Counted from the first letter of the stretch, positions 52,139 to 62,416 are shown. The stretch: 64,000 nucleotides of DNA from an uncultured Bacteroidota bacterium (GCA_902614065.1 CACMJT010000002.1:1-64000), one strand, 5' to 3'. The notes: generated by a model not told the origin, from the sequence alone. Made by a program: numbers and translations.

Positions 52139-53757
52139 TGGAAAAAATCAAGATATACCAAGCAAAAAATGAACCTGTGCTTTCTTACATGAAAGGTTCA
52201 AAAGAAAGATCAGATGTTGAAGAAACATACAATCAAATGTTTAATTCTAGAGTTGACATACCACTTTACATCGGAAGTGAAAAAATTTTAACAAATGAGA
52301 GAAAGAATATTCTTCCTCCACATGATCACAAAAATGTAGTAGGCACCTACAGTGTTGCTAATAAAAAACATGTTGAAAATGCTATTGAAAATAATTTAAA
52401 GGTCAAAGAATCATGGTCAAATATGCATTGGAGTGAAAGATGTGATATTTTTTTAAAAGCTGCAGATCTGGTTTCAAAAGAATATAGAGCAAAAATAACA
52501 GCAGGTACAATGATTGGACAATCGAAAAATATATTTCAAGCTGAGATTGATGCTGCATGTGAATTTGCTGATTTTTTGAGATTTAACGTTTCATATTTAA
52601 CAGAAATTTATAATGAACAACCTATTGATGGACCAGGAAAAACTAATATTCTAGAGTATAGGCCACTGGAGGGTTTTGTTTACTCTGTTACACCATTTAA
52701 TTTTACTGCAATTGGAGGAAATTTATGTGCCAGTGCTGCTCTTATGGGTAATGTAGTTTTATGGAAACCCAGTGATAATCAAATCTATACAGCTAAAATT
52801 ATTATGGATATTTTTGAAGAAGCTGGTTTACCTCCCGGAGTTATAAATTTGGTTTCTGGTGATCCAATTTTAATTTCTGATATTGCGCTCTCTAATCCAG
52901 AGTTCTCGGGGCTTCATTTTACTGGATCAACAACTGTCTTTAAAGAGCTTTGGAAAAAAATTGGTAATAATATATCTATTTATCGTGATTATCCCAGAAT
53001 AGTAGGTGAAACTGGTGGAAAAGATTTTATTTTTTGTCATCCTTCTGCCAAAATTGATTCTGCAGCTACAGCAATAATTAGAGGAGGGTTTGAATATCAG
53101 GGCCAAAAGTGTTCAGCCGCATCAAGAATATATATTCCAAAATCAATATCTGAAGAATTAATTTCAAAAGTTGTTGAGGAAACTAAAAAAATTAAAATGG
53201 GATCGCCAATTGATTTCAATAATTTTATGACTGCAGTCATTCACAAAGATGCTTTTAAGCGAATATCGAATTATATTAAATACGCGCAAGAAAGTAAAGA
53301 TTGTAATATAATACATGGTGGAAATTGTGATGGTTCAGTTGGATATTTTGTTGAACCTACAATCATAATAACTAAAAATGCAAAATTTAAAACAATGCAG
53401 GAAGAAATTTTTGGACCAGTAATCACCATATTTATTTATAATGACAGTGAATGGAAAGAAATGTTGAAGACGGTTGATTCTACTTCTGAGTACGCGTTAA
53501 CTGGAGCATTCATCTCAGAGGACAAAAACAGTATTGATTACGCGACAAAAAAACTTGTCTACAGCGCTGGTAATTTTTACATTAATGATAAATGTTCCGG
53601 TGCAGTTGTTGGCCAACAACCTTTTGGAGGTTCTAGAGCTTCAGGGACTGATGATAAGGCAGGCTCCAAACTTAATTTATTAAGGTGGGTTAGCCCAAGA
53701 TTGATTAGTACAACCCACAATCCACCAACAGAATTCAAGTACCAGTATATGGATTAG
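52138..53757 (+). CDS. pruA: L-glutamate gamma-semialdehyde (P5C) dehydrogenase
   Basis: A protein of 539 residues, the Bacteroidota length for this enzyme, which oxidises glutamate semialdehyde to glutamate with NAD+ in proline catabolism. Aldehyde-dehydrogenase motifs are FNFTAIGGNLCASAALMGN, GLHFTGSTTVFKELW, VGETGGKDFIFCHP (general base Glu) and FEYQGQKCSAASRIYIP (catalytic Cys). No proline dehydrogenase gene lies beside it. The 3' end overlaps the convergent rsmG by 23 nt. Confidence 0.96.
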   Translation: MEKIKIYQAKNEPVLSYMKGSKERSDVEETYNQMFNSRVDIPLYIGSEKILTNERKNILPPHDHKNVVGTYSVANKKHVENAIENNLKVKESWSNMHWSERCDIFLKAADLVSKEYRAKITAGTMIGQSKNIFQAEIDAACEFADFLRFNVSYLTEIYNEQPIDGPGKTNILEYRPLEGFVYSVTPFNFTAIGGNLCASAALMGNVVLWKPSDNQIYTAKIIMDIFEEAGLPPGVINLVSGDPILISDIALSNPEFSGLHFTGSTTVFKELWKKIGNNISIYRDYPRIVGETGGKDFIFCHPSAKIDSAATAIIRGGFEYQGQKCSAASRIYIPKSISEELISKVVEETKKIKMGSPIDFNNFMTAVIHKDAFKRISNYIKYAQESKDCNIIHGGNCDGSVGYFVEPTIIITKNAKFKTMQEEIFGPVITIFIYNDSEWKEMLKTVDSTSEYALTGAFISEDKNSIDYATKKLVYSAGNFYINDKCSGAVVGQQPFGGSRASGTDDKAGSKLNLLRWVSPRLISTTHNPPTEFKYQYMD

Positions 53758-54382
53758 GGACATGGACAATTTTTTTTTCTTTAAAAAAATCCACATTCAT
53801 TTCCCTAAATAATTCATATGTATGATATTTTGCAACCCCTTTAAACTCATCACTAATATTCCCTCCTTTGTATAAAATAAAGCCATTTTCAAATTCATTT
53901 TTATTTTCACTTAAAAAAATATTTTTGCATTGATTGAAAATTTTATGGTAAGATGCAACAGATCTTGAAATAACAAAATCATAGCGACGATCAAGATCAT
54001 TCACATTGATCCAATCGGTTTTTACATTCTTTAATTTTAGTTTTTTAGCAATATCCGCAACAACAGTAATTTTCTTTCGCACTTTATCAATCAAGTGAAA
54101 ATCAACCTGAGGAAAAATTATTGCCATTGGTATGCCTGGTAGTCCTCCACCTGTACCAAGATCTAAAACTTTTGTATCACTTTTAAATTTAAAATAAAAA
54201 GATGTTGATAACGAATGAGCTATGTGATTTGTTTTAAAATTATTTATGTCTTTTCTAGATATCAAATTTATTTTTTTATTCCAATCAAAAATTAATTCCT
54301 CAAAATGGATTAATAGATTGTATTGTTGTTTTGTAAGACCAAACTTTTGAACTAAATCTAGACTCATTTTGTTAGCAATCAA
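53735..54382 (-). CDS. rsmG: 16S rRNA (guanine527-N7)-methyltransferase
   Basis: A cytosolic protein of 215 residues. The N-terminal helix is followed by WNKKINLISRKDINNFKTNH, the family hallmark. The SAM motif is VLDLGTGGGLPGIPMAI, and FVISRSVASYHKIFNQC is the later catalytic-region segment. It methylates G527 of 16S rRNA near the decoding centre. Its stop lies inside the end of pruA on the other strand (23-nt overlap). Confidence 0.95.
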   Translation of the reverse strand: MIANKMSLDLVQKFGLTKQQYNLLIHFEELIFDWNKKINLISRKDINNFKTNHIAHSLSTSFYFKFKSDTKVLDLGTGGGLPGIPMAIIFPQVDFHLIDKVRKKITVVADIAKKLKLKNVKTDWINVNDLDRRYDFVISRSVASYHKIFNQCKNIFLSENKNEFENGFILYKGGNISDEFKGVAKYHTYELFREMNVDFFKEKKIVHVPNPYTGT

Positions 54383-54430
54383 TATCTAAAATACTCTATT
54401 TTAAATATCTTTGAGACGAAAAGCTATTTT

Positions 54431-55615
54431 ATGAATAAATTTCTAACTGATAAGGTTAACAATTTATCGGCATCTGCCACACTTGCTATGGCTGCAAAAG
54501 CCAGGGAATTAAGAAGTAAAGGTGTTGATGTAATAGGTCTGAGTTTGGGGGAACCTGATTTTAACATACCTGAATTCATTAAAGAGGCCGCGGTTAAGGC
54601 TATTAATGATAATTATAATTCTTACACACCAGTTGATGGGTATGTTGATTTAAAGAAAGCTATTTCAAGGAAATTCTCAAGAGATAACAATTTAAATTAC
54701 TCACCAAGTCAAATTGTTGTTTCAACTGGTGCAAAACAATCTATTGCAAATGTTATTGAAGCAATGATTAATCCTGGTGATGAAGTCATTTTGTTAGCTC
54801 CATTTTGGGTAAGTTATTCAGCTATGATTGAAATTTGTGGAGGTATTCCTGTTATAGTTAAAAGCGATATTACGTCAAATTTTAAAGTCACAGCATCCAA
54901 AATAAAAGATAATATTACATCAAAAACTAAAATGATTATTGTAAACTCTCCAAATAATCCCAGTGGATCGGTATACAATGAAAATGAACTGAGACAAATT
55001 GGTAAGATGCTTATGGACTATCCCAAAATTTTTGTTTTGTCAGATGAAATTTATGAACATATTAATTATGGTGTAAAGCACTTTAGTTTTGCATCAATCC
55101 CTGAGATGTATGATAGAACAATTACCGTAAATGGTGTTGCAAAAGCGTTTGCAATGACAGGATGGAGGATTGGATACCTGGGTGCTCCAGAATGGCTTGC
55201 AAAGGCTTGTACAAAACTTCAAGGTCAGTCAACAAGCGGAGCAAACTGTATAGCCCAAAAGGCTACTATTGCAGCTCTGGATGCAAATGTAAATCAGATA
55301 AAATATATGATTGATGAATTCAGTGAAAGAAGAGAGTTAATTATAGATCTGCTTTCAGAAATTGAGGGATTTAAATTAAATAATCCGGATGGAGCATTTT
55401 ATATTTTTCCTGATATTTCATATTTTTTTGGCAAAACTATTAATGGTTTTGAAATTAAAAATTCAACTGACTTTTCTCTGTTTATTCTTGAGAAAGCTCA
55501 TGTTGCTACAGTAACAGGTGAAGCATTTGGTTCTCCTAATAATATACGAATAAGTTATGCTGCCTCAAGAGAAAATATAAAAAAGGCTGTTGACCGAATA
55601 AAAAGTATTTTCTAG
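54431..55615 (+). CDS. class I/II pyridoxal-phosphate aminotransferase (aspartate type)
   Basis: A protein of 394 residues, fold type I. Substrate- and cofactor-contact segments are LSLGEPDFNIPEFI, YTPVDGYVDLKKAI, NSPNNPSGSVYNENEL, LSDEIYEHINYG and GVAKAFAMTGWRIGY, the last containing the PLP lysine. It resembles flavobacterial aspartate aminotransferase (AspC/AspB type), interconverting aspartate and oxaloacetate. A TATCTTTG element at 54406-54413 could be part of its promoter. Its 3' end overlaps trkH by 4 nt (convergent). Confidence 0.93.
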   Translation: MNKFLTDKVNNLSASATLAMAAKARELRSKGVDVIGLSLGEPDFNIPEFIKEAAVKAINDNYNSYTPVDGYVDLKKAISRKFSRDNNLNYSPSQIVVSTGAKQSIANVIEAMINPGDEVILLAPFWVSYSAMIEICGGIPVIVKSDITSNFKVTASKIKDNITSKTKMIIVNSPNNPSGSVYNENELRQIGKMLMDYPKIFVLSDEIYEHINYGVKHFSFASIPEMYDRTITVNGVAKAFAMTGWRIGYLGAPEWLAKACTKLQGQSTSGANCIAQKATIAALDANVNQIKYMIDEFSERRELIIDLLSEIEGFKLNNPDGAFYIFPDISYFFGKTINGFEIKNSTDFSLFILEKAHVATVTGEAFGSPNNIRISYAASRENIKKAVDRIKSIF

Positions 55616-57111
55616 AGTTTTTGCCAAAAATATGGAGAGAATATTATTAAGAAAGTAAAAAGTTCTAACCTACCAACCAACATGAGAAATGAACACCAAA
55701 TTTTAGCAAAGGGTGTTAGATCAGTATATGTGAATGCAGGTCCAACAGACCCAAGAGCAGGTCCAACATTTCCTATTGAGGCAGCTGAACCACCTATTGC
55801 TGAAATAAAGTCCAAACCTTGAATACTTAAAACACCAGCTCCAATAATAAAAAGTATAAGATAAAGCATAAAAAATCCAAGGATATTAATAACAACTTCT
55901 TTCTTTACAACATTATGGTTATATCTTAATGGTAAAACTGCATTTGGGTGAAGAGCTTTTTTGAACTCTAAAAAACCATTTTTAATGAGAATTGAATGTC
56001 TTGATATTTTAATTCCACCCGATGTTGAACCAGATGATGCACCCAAGAACATTAATCCAAAAAATAACATAGTTAGGAAAGGTGTCCATCCAGCAAAATC
56101 AGCAGTAACAAAACCTGTTGTGGTAATTATTGCAACAATTTGAAAAAAAGCATGCCTGAAACTAGATTCAAGCTTACCAAAAATTTCTGGATGTTCAAAT
56201 GTTGTTTGTTGTAAATCAACAAAATTGTAAATACTAAAAGATGTAACTGTAACAAAAATCAATATGAAAGAGACATACCATAAAAACTCTGTATTCGTAA
56301 ATAGCTTCTTAAAATTACCAATGATTGCAGAGTAAATTAAAAGATAATTTGTTCCAGCTAAAATCATGAAAAAGATGACTATATATTGAACTGAAGGAAT
56401 TGAATTCCAATATGCTAAACTTTCATTTTTTGTAGAAAAACCACCTGTTGCAATATTACTCATTGAATGATTCAGAGCATCAAAAAAACTCATTCCAGCA
56501 ATACTCAATGCTATTGTTTCAAGAATTGTAAGACCAAAATAAATCAACCAAAGTCGTTTAGCGGTAGCACTAATTCTTGGATGAATTTTATCTCCACTAA
56601 TACCAGAGCCTGGTACTTCAGCTGAAAATAATTGCATGCCACCAATTCCTAATAGTGGTAAAATTGCAATTGCTAACACTATTATTCCCATACCTCCGAG
56701 CCAATGAGTCATACTTCTCCAAAAAATAATGCTCTTTGGAAGGGCCTCAACATCATCTAAAATTGTGGAACCCGTAGCAGTATATCCCGACATTGTTTCA
56801 AAAAATATGTTTGAAAATGAGTCTATTGAGTTGGTCAAATAGTATGGTATCATTCCCGATAATATCATAGTTAACCATCCTACAGTTACAATTAAATAAC
56901 CGTCTCTTTTATTTATTTGCCTAATATTATTTTTATTGGTTAACATTAAAATCAAACCTAAAGACATTAATATAGCCGCAGACGAGATAATTTCATTTAC
57001 AACACCATCACTAAATATTAAACTAACTATTGCAGTGAGTATCATAGCACTACCATTAAAAATTAGTAATAAACCAATTATGTAAAGTATTAATTTAAAA
57101 TTTAGTCTCAT
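55612..57111 (-). CDS. trkH: potassium uptake protein TrkH
   Basis: A membrane protein of 499 residues with four pore-loop repeats. The selectivity-filter segments are SGYTATGSTILDD (first repeat), NIATGGFSTKNE (second), IITTTGFVTADF (third) and SIGNVGPALGSVG (fourth). It moves K+ inward in complex with TrkA. Typical helices flank each loop. It begins 2 nt after the trkA stop. Confidence 0.96.
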   Translation of the reverse strand: MRLNFKLILYIIGLLLIFNGSAMILTAIVSLIFSDGVVNEIISSAAILMSLGLILMLTNKNNIRQINKRDGYLIVTVGWLTMILSGMIPYYLTNSIDSFSNIFFETMSGYTATGSTILDDVEALPKSIIFWRSMTHWLGGMGIIVLAIAILPLLGIGGMQLFSAEVPGSGISGDKIHPRISATAKRLWLIYFGLTILETIALSIAGMSFFDALNHSMSNIATGGFSTKNESLAYWNSIPSVQYIVIFFMILAGTNYLLIYSAIIGNFKKLFTNTEFLWYVSFILIFVTVTSFSIYNFVDLQQTTFEHPEIFGKLESSFRHAFFQIVAIITTTGFVTADFAGWTPFLTMLFFGLMFLGASSGSTSGGIKISRHSILIKNGFLEFKKALHPNAVLPLRYNHNVVKKEVVINILGFFMLYLILFIIGAGVLSIQGLDFISAIGGSAASIGNVGPALGSVGPAFTYTDLTPFAKIWCSFLMLVGRLELFTFLIIFSPYFWQKL

Positions 57112-57113
57112 GA

Positions 57114-58463
57114 CTAACGAAAGAGTTTTTCAACTTTATTTATCGCGCTGTAAAGAGAACAAACTAATATCTTGTCCCCTCTGCGTATTTTAAAATCGCC
57201 TAATGCTATCATACCCATCCCATCTCTTATAACTCCACCTACTATGGATGCTCTAGGAAAATCTAAATCCTTTATTTTTTTTCCTTTAACTTTGGAATCT
57301 TTTGAAATCAAAAACTCCAAAACTTCAGCATTCATGTTGTTTAGCTTGTTAAGTTCAAGAACATTTCCCTTTCTAATAAACCTGAAAATTTCATTAGCTG
57401 CCAAAAGTTTTTTGTTGACAAGAGTATCCACACCAATGGACTCAGACAGTTCAAAATAATCTGTATTATCAACAATTGCTATTGTTCTTTTGATATTTTT
57501 TGACTTAGCCATTAAGCAAGACATTATATTTTTTTGTGAATCACCAGTGGTAGCAATAAATGCATCCATTTCCTCGAGGCTTTCTTCACTTAAAAGGTCA
57601 ACTCTAGTTCCATCAATATTAAGCACAAGAACGTTAGGAAGTAAATCTGCAATACTTTCTGCTTTTACTTTATCAGATTCAACCAATTTCACATTTAGAC
57701 CCTGATCACCTAATTCTTTGGCAACTTTAAAACCTACCCTACCACCTCCTAAAATCATTATTTTTTCAATTTTACCCTTTTCTGTGCCCATAAGCTTATA
57801 AAGTTCATCTACCCCATCATCACAAGTAACAAAGTAAACATGGTCATCACTCTTGAAAATTGTATTTCCGCGGGGAATAATTGCATTATGGGTGCCACTT
57901 CTTTCAATTGCTATTGGCATAAATTTGATTCCAGGATATACCATTGCAGCATCCATAACCGTCTTACCAACAAATGGAGCATCACTTTGTATTTTTGCAG
58001 CCATCATTTTAAGAGCACCATCTTCAAAGTCGTGACTATTTGTGAATCCTGACTCATTTACCAATAACTTAACTTCCTCAGAAGCCAAGTTTTCAGGCGA
58101 AATCATTGCATCAATACCTAATGCCGCAAGATCAAATTCACTTGAATCTTCAATAAATTCAGCGTTATTAATTCTAGCAATAGTTCTTTTTGCGCCTAAA
58201 TTTTTGGACAGAAAACAAGTCAGCAAATTCACTGATTCACTTGCAGTAACACCAATGACTAAGTCTGCACTTGATACACCAGATTTTTTTAAAGTTTTCG
58301 GTGATGAAGAATCTCCATTAATAACCTTTATATCAAGATAATTTTCACCATCTTTTAAATTGATTTGATTATTATCAATTAATGTAATATCATGTGACTC
58401 AGAAGAAAGCAGTTTCGATAAATGTAATCCAACCTCACCTGCACCAGCAATAACAATTCTCAT
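57114..58463 (-). CDS. trkA: Trk potassium transporter regulatory subunit TrkA
   Basis: A cytosolic protein of 449 residues with two RCK units, each a Rossmann NAD(H)/nucleotide-binding domain plus a TrkA-C domain. The dinucleotide motifs are IAGAGEVGLHLSKLL (N-terminal) and ILGGGRVGFKVAKEL (middle); TrkA-C segments follow at about 135-220 and 360-449. It gates TrkH in response to nucleotides. It is the first gene of the pair, its start lying 90 nt from the divergent porT, with a TATATTTG box at 58486-58493 as a weak promoter candidate. Confidence 0.96.
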   Translation of the reverse strand: MRIVIAGAGEVGLHLSKLLSSESHDITLIDNNQINLKDGENYLDIKVINGDSSSPKTLKKSGVSSADLVIGVTASESVNLLTCFLSKNLGAKRTIARINNAEFIEDSSEFDLAALGIDAMISPENLASEEVKLLVNESGFTNSHDFEDGALKMMAAKIQSDAPFVGKTVMDAAMVYPGIKFMPIAIERSGTHNAIIPRGNTIFKSDDHVYFVTCDDGVDELYKLMGTEKGKIEKIMILGGGRVGFKVAKELGDQGLNVKLVESDKVKAESIADLLPNVLVLNIDGTRVDLLSEESLEEMDAFIATTGDSQKNIMSCLMAKSKNIKRTIAIVDNTDYFELSESIGVDTLVNKKLLAANEIFRFIRKGNVLELNKLNNMNAEVLEFLISKDSKVKGKKIKDLDFPRASIVGGVIRDGMGMIALGDFKIRRGDKILVCSLYSAINKVEKLFR

Positions 58464-58553
58464 TATTGTAAGTTTGATAACAGCACAAATATACTTGATT
58501 TTAAAGATTTAATTAAAAAATTATTTAGTTCCTTTGTTTTGTAATCAGTTAAT

Positions 58554-59237
58554 ATGTTTAAATATTTTGTATTATATTTTTTTCTTTTTTTACAGATCTC
58601 AAACTCACAGTTTACGAACTTACCAAGTTTTGACGAAAAAAAAATAAGATTTGGCTACTACATTGGATTTAATCAATATGATTTTAAAATAAATTATAAT
58701 GTAAATCCAGAATATTCAATCAAGATAAACAGAGGAACCGGTATTAATGTTGGTTTAATTGGGGAGCTAAAAATTAATGACAATATCAGACTTAGTGTTG
58801 AGCCAGGATTGTACTCAAACAATAAGGAATTGATTTTTAATGAAAGAAGTCAATTTACAAATTACAACGACACACTTTGGAAAGTGAAATCTAACAATAT
58901 TCACTTACCAATATTAATTAAATACAGTTCCAAAAGAGTTGGTAACATTAAACCATACCTTAAGGGTGGTATTTCTACGTCATTGAATTTAGGTAATGTA
59001 GACAATAATTTGGAAAGCTACGGTTTGGTAAGCAATCATTTCAACAAAACTAATTTTTACTATGAACTATCATTTGGAATTGATTTTTACTTAAGATATT
59101 TTAAATTTTCCCCATCTGTAAGAGGAGTTTTCTCGATAAGAAATGAGAAAAAGAAAAATATTCCTGACAATCCATGGACAGGATATGTTGATAAGCTTTT
59201 TACCAGAGCAATTTTTGTAAACTTTAGTTTCTATTAA
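58554..59237 (+). CDS. porT: PorT/SprT-family T9SS outer membrane protein
   Basis: A protein of 227 residues with a signal peptide (LFLQISNSQ) and an eight-stranded beta-barrel pattern. Strands such as FGYYIGFNQYDFKIN, GINVGLIGELKINDNIRLSV, NNIHLPILIKYSSKRVG, KPYLKGGISTSLNL and a C-terminal aromatic (NFSFY) are visible. The PorT-like protein family is needed for T9SS in Bacteroidota. The order porT, RNA methyltransferase, TamA-like barrel matches the flavobacterial neighbourhood of sprT, raising confidence over a generic PorT-like barrel. It overlaps the convergent methyltransferase by 4 nt. Confidence 0.87.
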   Translation: MFKYFVLYFFLFLQISNSQFTNLPSFDEKKIRFGYYIGFNQYDFKINYNVNPEYSIKINRGTGINVGLIGELKINDNIRLSVEPGLYSNNKELIFNERSQFTNYNDTLWKVKSNNIHLPILIKYSSKRVGNIKPYLKGGISTSLNLGNVDNNLESYGLVSNHFNKTNFYYELSFGIDFYLRYFKFSPSVRGVFSIRNEKKKNIPDNPWTGYVDKLFTRAIFVNFSFY

Positions 59238-59953
59238 ATGCCTTTAAACTTACTTAAAAAAATTGCAACTGAAATTGACAAGTTTAGACTTTCTGCTGTG
59301 GAATTACTAGCTATCTTTGGAATTGAAATGTAGTCATTTATTTCTTTCTTTATTTCTTGGGAAATTCCATTTGATTCTGAACCAAAAACTATAATACCAT
59401 CGAAATTTTTAAAACTATAATCACTAATTGATTTACTGTTTAGAGAAGTTCCAATTATCTTTTTATTAGTTGTTTTAATAAATTTAATTAAGTCAGTGTA
59501 TACAACATTCACTTTAGATAATGACCCCATGGATGATTGAACAACCTTACTGTTATAACAGTCAACTGAGTCAACACTACATATAATTTGGTCTACACCA
59601 AACCAGTGGCATGTACGAATAATTGTTCCTAAATTACCAGGGTCATTGATCCGATCAAAAACTAAGTAGAAATTTTGTTTTTGCAAAACTTGATCTTTGT
59701 AATGAAAAACAGCAATGTGTTTATTGGGTTTTTTTAATGAACTTAGCTTGGAGAGTTCAGAAGAACTAATATTAACAATACTATCTAAATTAAATTCATT
59801 AGGATGTGTGGAATAAATTTCATGCAATTTATAATTTGAGGATAAAAACTCGTCAATTGATTTTTTTCCCTCAACTATAAATAATTTTTTTTCTCTCCTG
59901 TTTCTTTTACGCTTAATTTGTCTAATGAGATTAATTTGATTTTTGGTAACCAT
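59234..59953 (-). CDS. TrmH/SpoU-family RNA 2'-O-methyltransferase
   Basis: A protein of 239 residues. The N-terminal ~90 residues are an RNA-binding substrate domain (RRKRNRREKKLF-type basic start, then FIVEGKKSIDEFL). The SPOUT knot has DRINDPGNLGTIIRTCHWFG (motif 1), IIVFGSESNGIS (motif 2) and ISIPKIASNSTAESLNLSIS (motif 3). It is probably a 23S rRNA ribose methyltransferase; the exact site is not predictable. Its start is divergent from the TamA-like gene, whose ATG lies 28 nt away. Confidence 0.93.
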   Translation of the reverse strand: MVTKNQINLIRQIKRKRNRREKKLFIVEGKKSIDEFLSSNYKLHEIYSTHPNEFNLDSIVNISSSELSKLSSLKKPNKHIAVFHYKDQVLQKQNFYLVFDRINDPGNLGTIIRTCHWFGVDQIICSVDSVDCYNSKVVQSSMGSLSKVNVVYTDLIKFIKTTNKKIIGTSLNSKSISDYSFKNFDGIIVFGSESNGISQEIKKEINDYISIPKIASNSTAESLNLSISVAIFLSKFKGI

Positions 59954-59980
59954 TTAATTAGGTGTATTTTTGAAATATAT

Positions 59981-62380
59981 ATGAAAATAAATTTTTTAAA
60001 AATAATAATCATTTTTTTTCTAATTATATTTTTTGGTTCTTGTTCAATTACCAAAAATTTAAATGAAAATGATTATGTTCTTGAAAAAAATAGAGTTTTA
60101 GTCAATGATAAACTAATACAAAGTGATTCATTGGACAGATTGATTGTTTTAAAAGAAAATAAAAAGTTTTTAGGAGTTCCTGTTCAATCATTAATTTATC
60201 AATCAGGTTTTAAAAATACTGACAGTATTTTTACAGATTGGGAAAAAAATAAAAATAATAGAAAAGGTTTAAAAAAATTCTTATCCAAAAAACAATTTTT
60301 ACAACTTAAAAAATATTATCAAAGTTGGAATGAATGGAAATTAAAAAATGGCGAAGCCGTTTCCTTAATAGACTCATTAAAAATCAATCAAACCTTAAGC
60401 AACTTCATGTCTTATTTTCAAAACATGGGGTATTTAGAAACAATGGTTGGATTTGACCTGTCAAAAAATAATTTAAAACAAAAATATGCAACTGTTGATT
60501 TTAATATCAACACAGGGCCCCAATATTACGTTGGTGATGTCAGCTTAATTACAAAATCAAAAATAATTGATTCCATATACAACAATAACCTAGAAAAATC
60601 ATTTTTGAAAAAAAATGGAATATTAAAAACATCCAATTTTCAGAGGGAAAGAGATAGAATAAACACTTTGATGAAAAATAATGGAATTTATAACTTCCAA
60701 ATCAACTCTGTATTTTTTGATGTTGAAATCGACTCAACAAGGAACCTTTATTCGCTTCCTACTAAGATTATAATTGATGGGGATGACTACAGGAAACACA
60801 CAATAGGAGAAATTAATTTAATTAATGTAAAAAACTCAAAAGAATACTCAGAGAAAAGTTTTTTGACAAATCAAATCGAATTTAAAATAAATGAGGTTTT
60901 CAATGATTCATTGAGATCCAAGACTATCCAAAACCTAAATAACTTAGATTTATTTTCATTTCCATCCATTGGATATGAGTATATTGAAAAATCAGATGAT
61001 GAGCTTTCTGCAAATATTTTTCTAAATCCCAAAAAAAAATATGGATTAGGTTTTGGATTTGATATAAAACAATCTGACATAGAGGATATAGGAGTTTCCT
61101 TTGAAAACAGATTTAAATCGCGAAACATTTTTAAAAATGGAGAGAACTTACAATTGTCCGCAGTCGGTTCAATTGGTAAATCCAATGACGTTACAATATC
61201 ACAGGTTTATTTTGATGCCACTCTTAAACTTCCAAAATTTATATTTTTTAAAAATTTGACCAAAAGGTTTGGGTCTGACAGCAAGTCCTTCATTAGTTTA
61301 GGCTCCACAAACCAAAAAAACATTGGATTAGATAGAACAAGTTTTAGATTCAATCTTGACTATGCTTGGGAAAATAAAAGTACTTATTTTAATTTTTCAT
61401 TGTCGGATGTAGAGTTAATTAACAACAGAAATATCAATAATTATTTTAATATTTATAAAAACTCATACAATCAACTTAATACAATAGCACAAAACAATAC
61501 CTCAGACTCAGAATACTTTAATGGTGGTAACTTATCCATCCCAAACGGAATAAACAATTTTATAAATGATGTTTTGAATAATAATTTAACAATAAACGAA
61601 CAAAATGATATCCAGAGGATAAAATATATTGAAAATAGGAGGAATAGACTAACAAGTAATAATCTTATAATTGGAACAACTTTTACAGTATCTAATAACT
61701 ACGATAACAGATATGACAAAGATAATTTCAAACAATGGCGTCTCAAGGTAAAAACCGCAGGTAACCTGACAAGTTTGTTCGTAAAAGAAAACCCAGATGG
61801 ATTCAAAAGGATATCTGATTTAATATTCTCCCAATTTGTTAAAACTGAGTTTAGCTATATTAAGCATTGGAATATCTCTGATAATTCACTTATTGCATTC
61901 CGGTATTTTTCTGGTATTGCAATACCATACGGAAATTCAAAAAATATTCCATTTTCTGAATCATTTTTTGGTGGAGGTTCAAATGATAACCGTGCTTGGC
62001 AAGTGTATAGATTAGGTCCTGGAAGTAGTGGAGCTTCAAATGAGTTCAACGAGGCCAACTTCAAACTAGCTTTAAATCTTGAATACAGATTTAATATTCT
62101 TGGAAGATTTAATGGAGCATTATTTACCGACTTGGGTAATATTTGGAATGTTCTTGACGACACCGAAGATAAAAAAAGAACATTTGTAGGCTTCAAGGAC
62201 CTAAATGAGATTGCAATAGGATCTGGATTTGGCCTGAGGTATGATTCGAGTTTATTTATTTTTAGGTTAGATATGGGCCTAAAAACCTATAACCCAGCTG
62301 CTGTAAAAAATAGACGTTGGTTGAAAGATTTTTCACTCAAAAAAGCTGTTTTTAATATTGGCTTAAATTATCCTTTCTAA
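59981..62380 (+). CDS. TamA/BamA-family outer membrane protein, lipoprotein form (TamL)
   Basis: A protein of 799 residues from the ATG at 59981 (MKINFLKIIIIFFLI). An upstream in-frame ATG at 59918 would run into the neighbouring gene's start and is rejected. A lipobox FFGSC follows, which is unusual for a barrel protein and is the mark of the Bacteroidota TamL group. POTRA-like domains span about 25-380, and the BamA/TamA C-terminal barrel begins near YGLGFGFDIKQSDIEDIGVS, with FFGGGSNDNRAWQVYRLGPG as the conserved loop-6 region (RAWxxYxLGPG). It probably helps insert outer-membrane proteins. It is followed by class II aldolase and accD. Confidence 0.9.
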   Translation: MKINFLKIIIIFFLIIFFGSCSITKNLNENDYVLEKNRVLVNDKLIQSDSLDRLIVLKENKKFLGVPVQSLIYQSGFKNTDSIFTDWEKNKNNRKGLKKFLSKKQFLQLKKYYQSWNEWKLKNGEAVSLIDSLKINQTLSNFMSYFQNMGYLETMVGFDLSKNNLKQKYATVDFNINTGPQYYVGDVSLITKSKIIDSIYNNNLEKSFLKKNGILKTSNFQRERDRINTLMKNNGIYNFQINSVFFDVEIDSTRNLYSLPTKIIIDGDDYRKHTIGEINLINVKNSKEYSEKSFLTNQIEFKINEVFNDSLRSKTIQNLNNLDLFSFPSIGYEYIEKSDDELSANIFLNPKKKYGLGFGFDIKQSDIEDIGVSFENRFKSRNIFKNGENLQLSAVGSIGKSNDVTISQVYFDATLKLPKFIFFKNLTKRFGSDSKSFISLGSTNQKNIGLDRTSFRFNLDYAWENKSTYFNFSLSDVELINNRNINNYFNIYKNSYNQLNTIAQNNTSDSEYFNGGNLSIPNGINNFINDVLNNNLTINEQNDIQRIKYIENRRNRLTSNNLIIGTTFTVSNNYDNRYDKDNFKQWRLKVKTAGNLTSLFVKENPDGFKRISDLIFSQFVKTEFSYIKHWNISDNSLIAFRYFSGIAIPYGNSKNIPFSESFFGGGSNDNRAWQVYRLGPGSSGASNEFNEANFKLALNLEYRFNILGRFNGALFTDLGNIWNVLDDTEDKKRTFVGFKDLNEIAIGSGFGLRYDSSLFIFRLDMGLKTYNPAAVKNRRWLKDFSLKKAVFNIGLNYPF

Positions 62381-62416
62381 CTAACATATTTCTTATTACT
62401 TTAGCTTTGACTTTTT

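Noticed and set aside
57172-58341. Several plus-strand frames of 60-99 codons opposite trkA
   Set aside because: They are antisense shadows of a clear two-domain TrkA, with no start context or motifs.
58486-58493. TATATTTG as a firm promoter for trkA
   Set aside because: The -7 box fits, but no TTTG or TTG lies at the right distance upstream, so it is only mentioned in the gene entry.
59918-59980. Longer start for the TamL-type protein
   Set aside because: It would begin inside the divergent methyltransferase gene and bury the lipoprotein signal.
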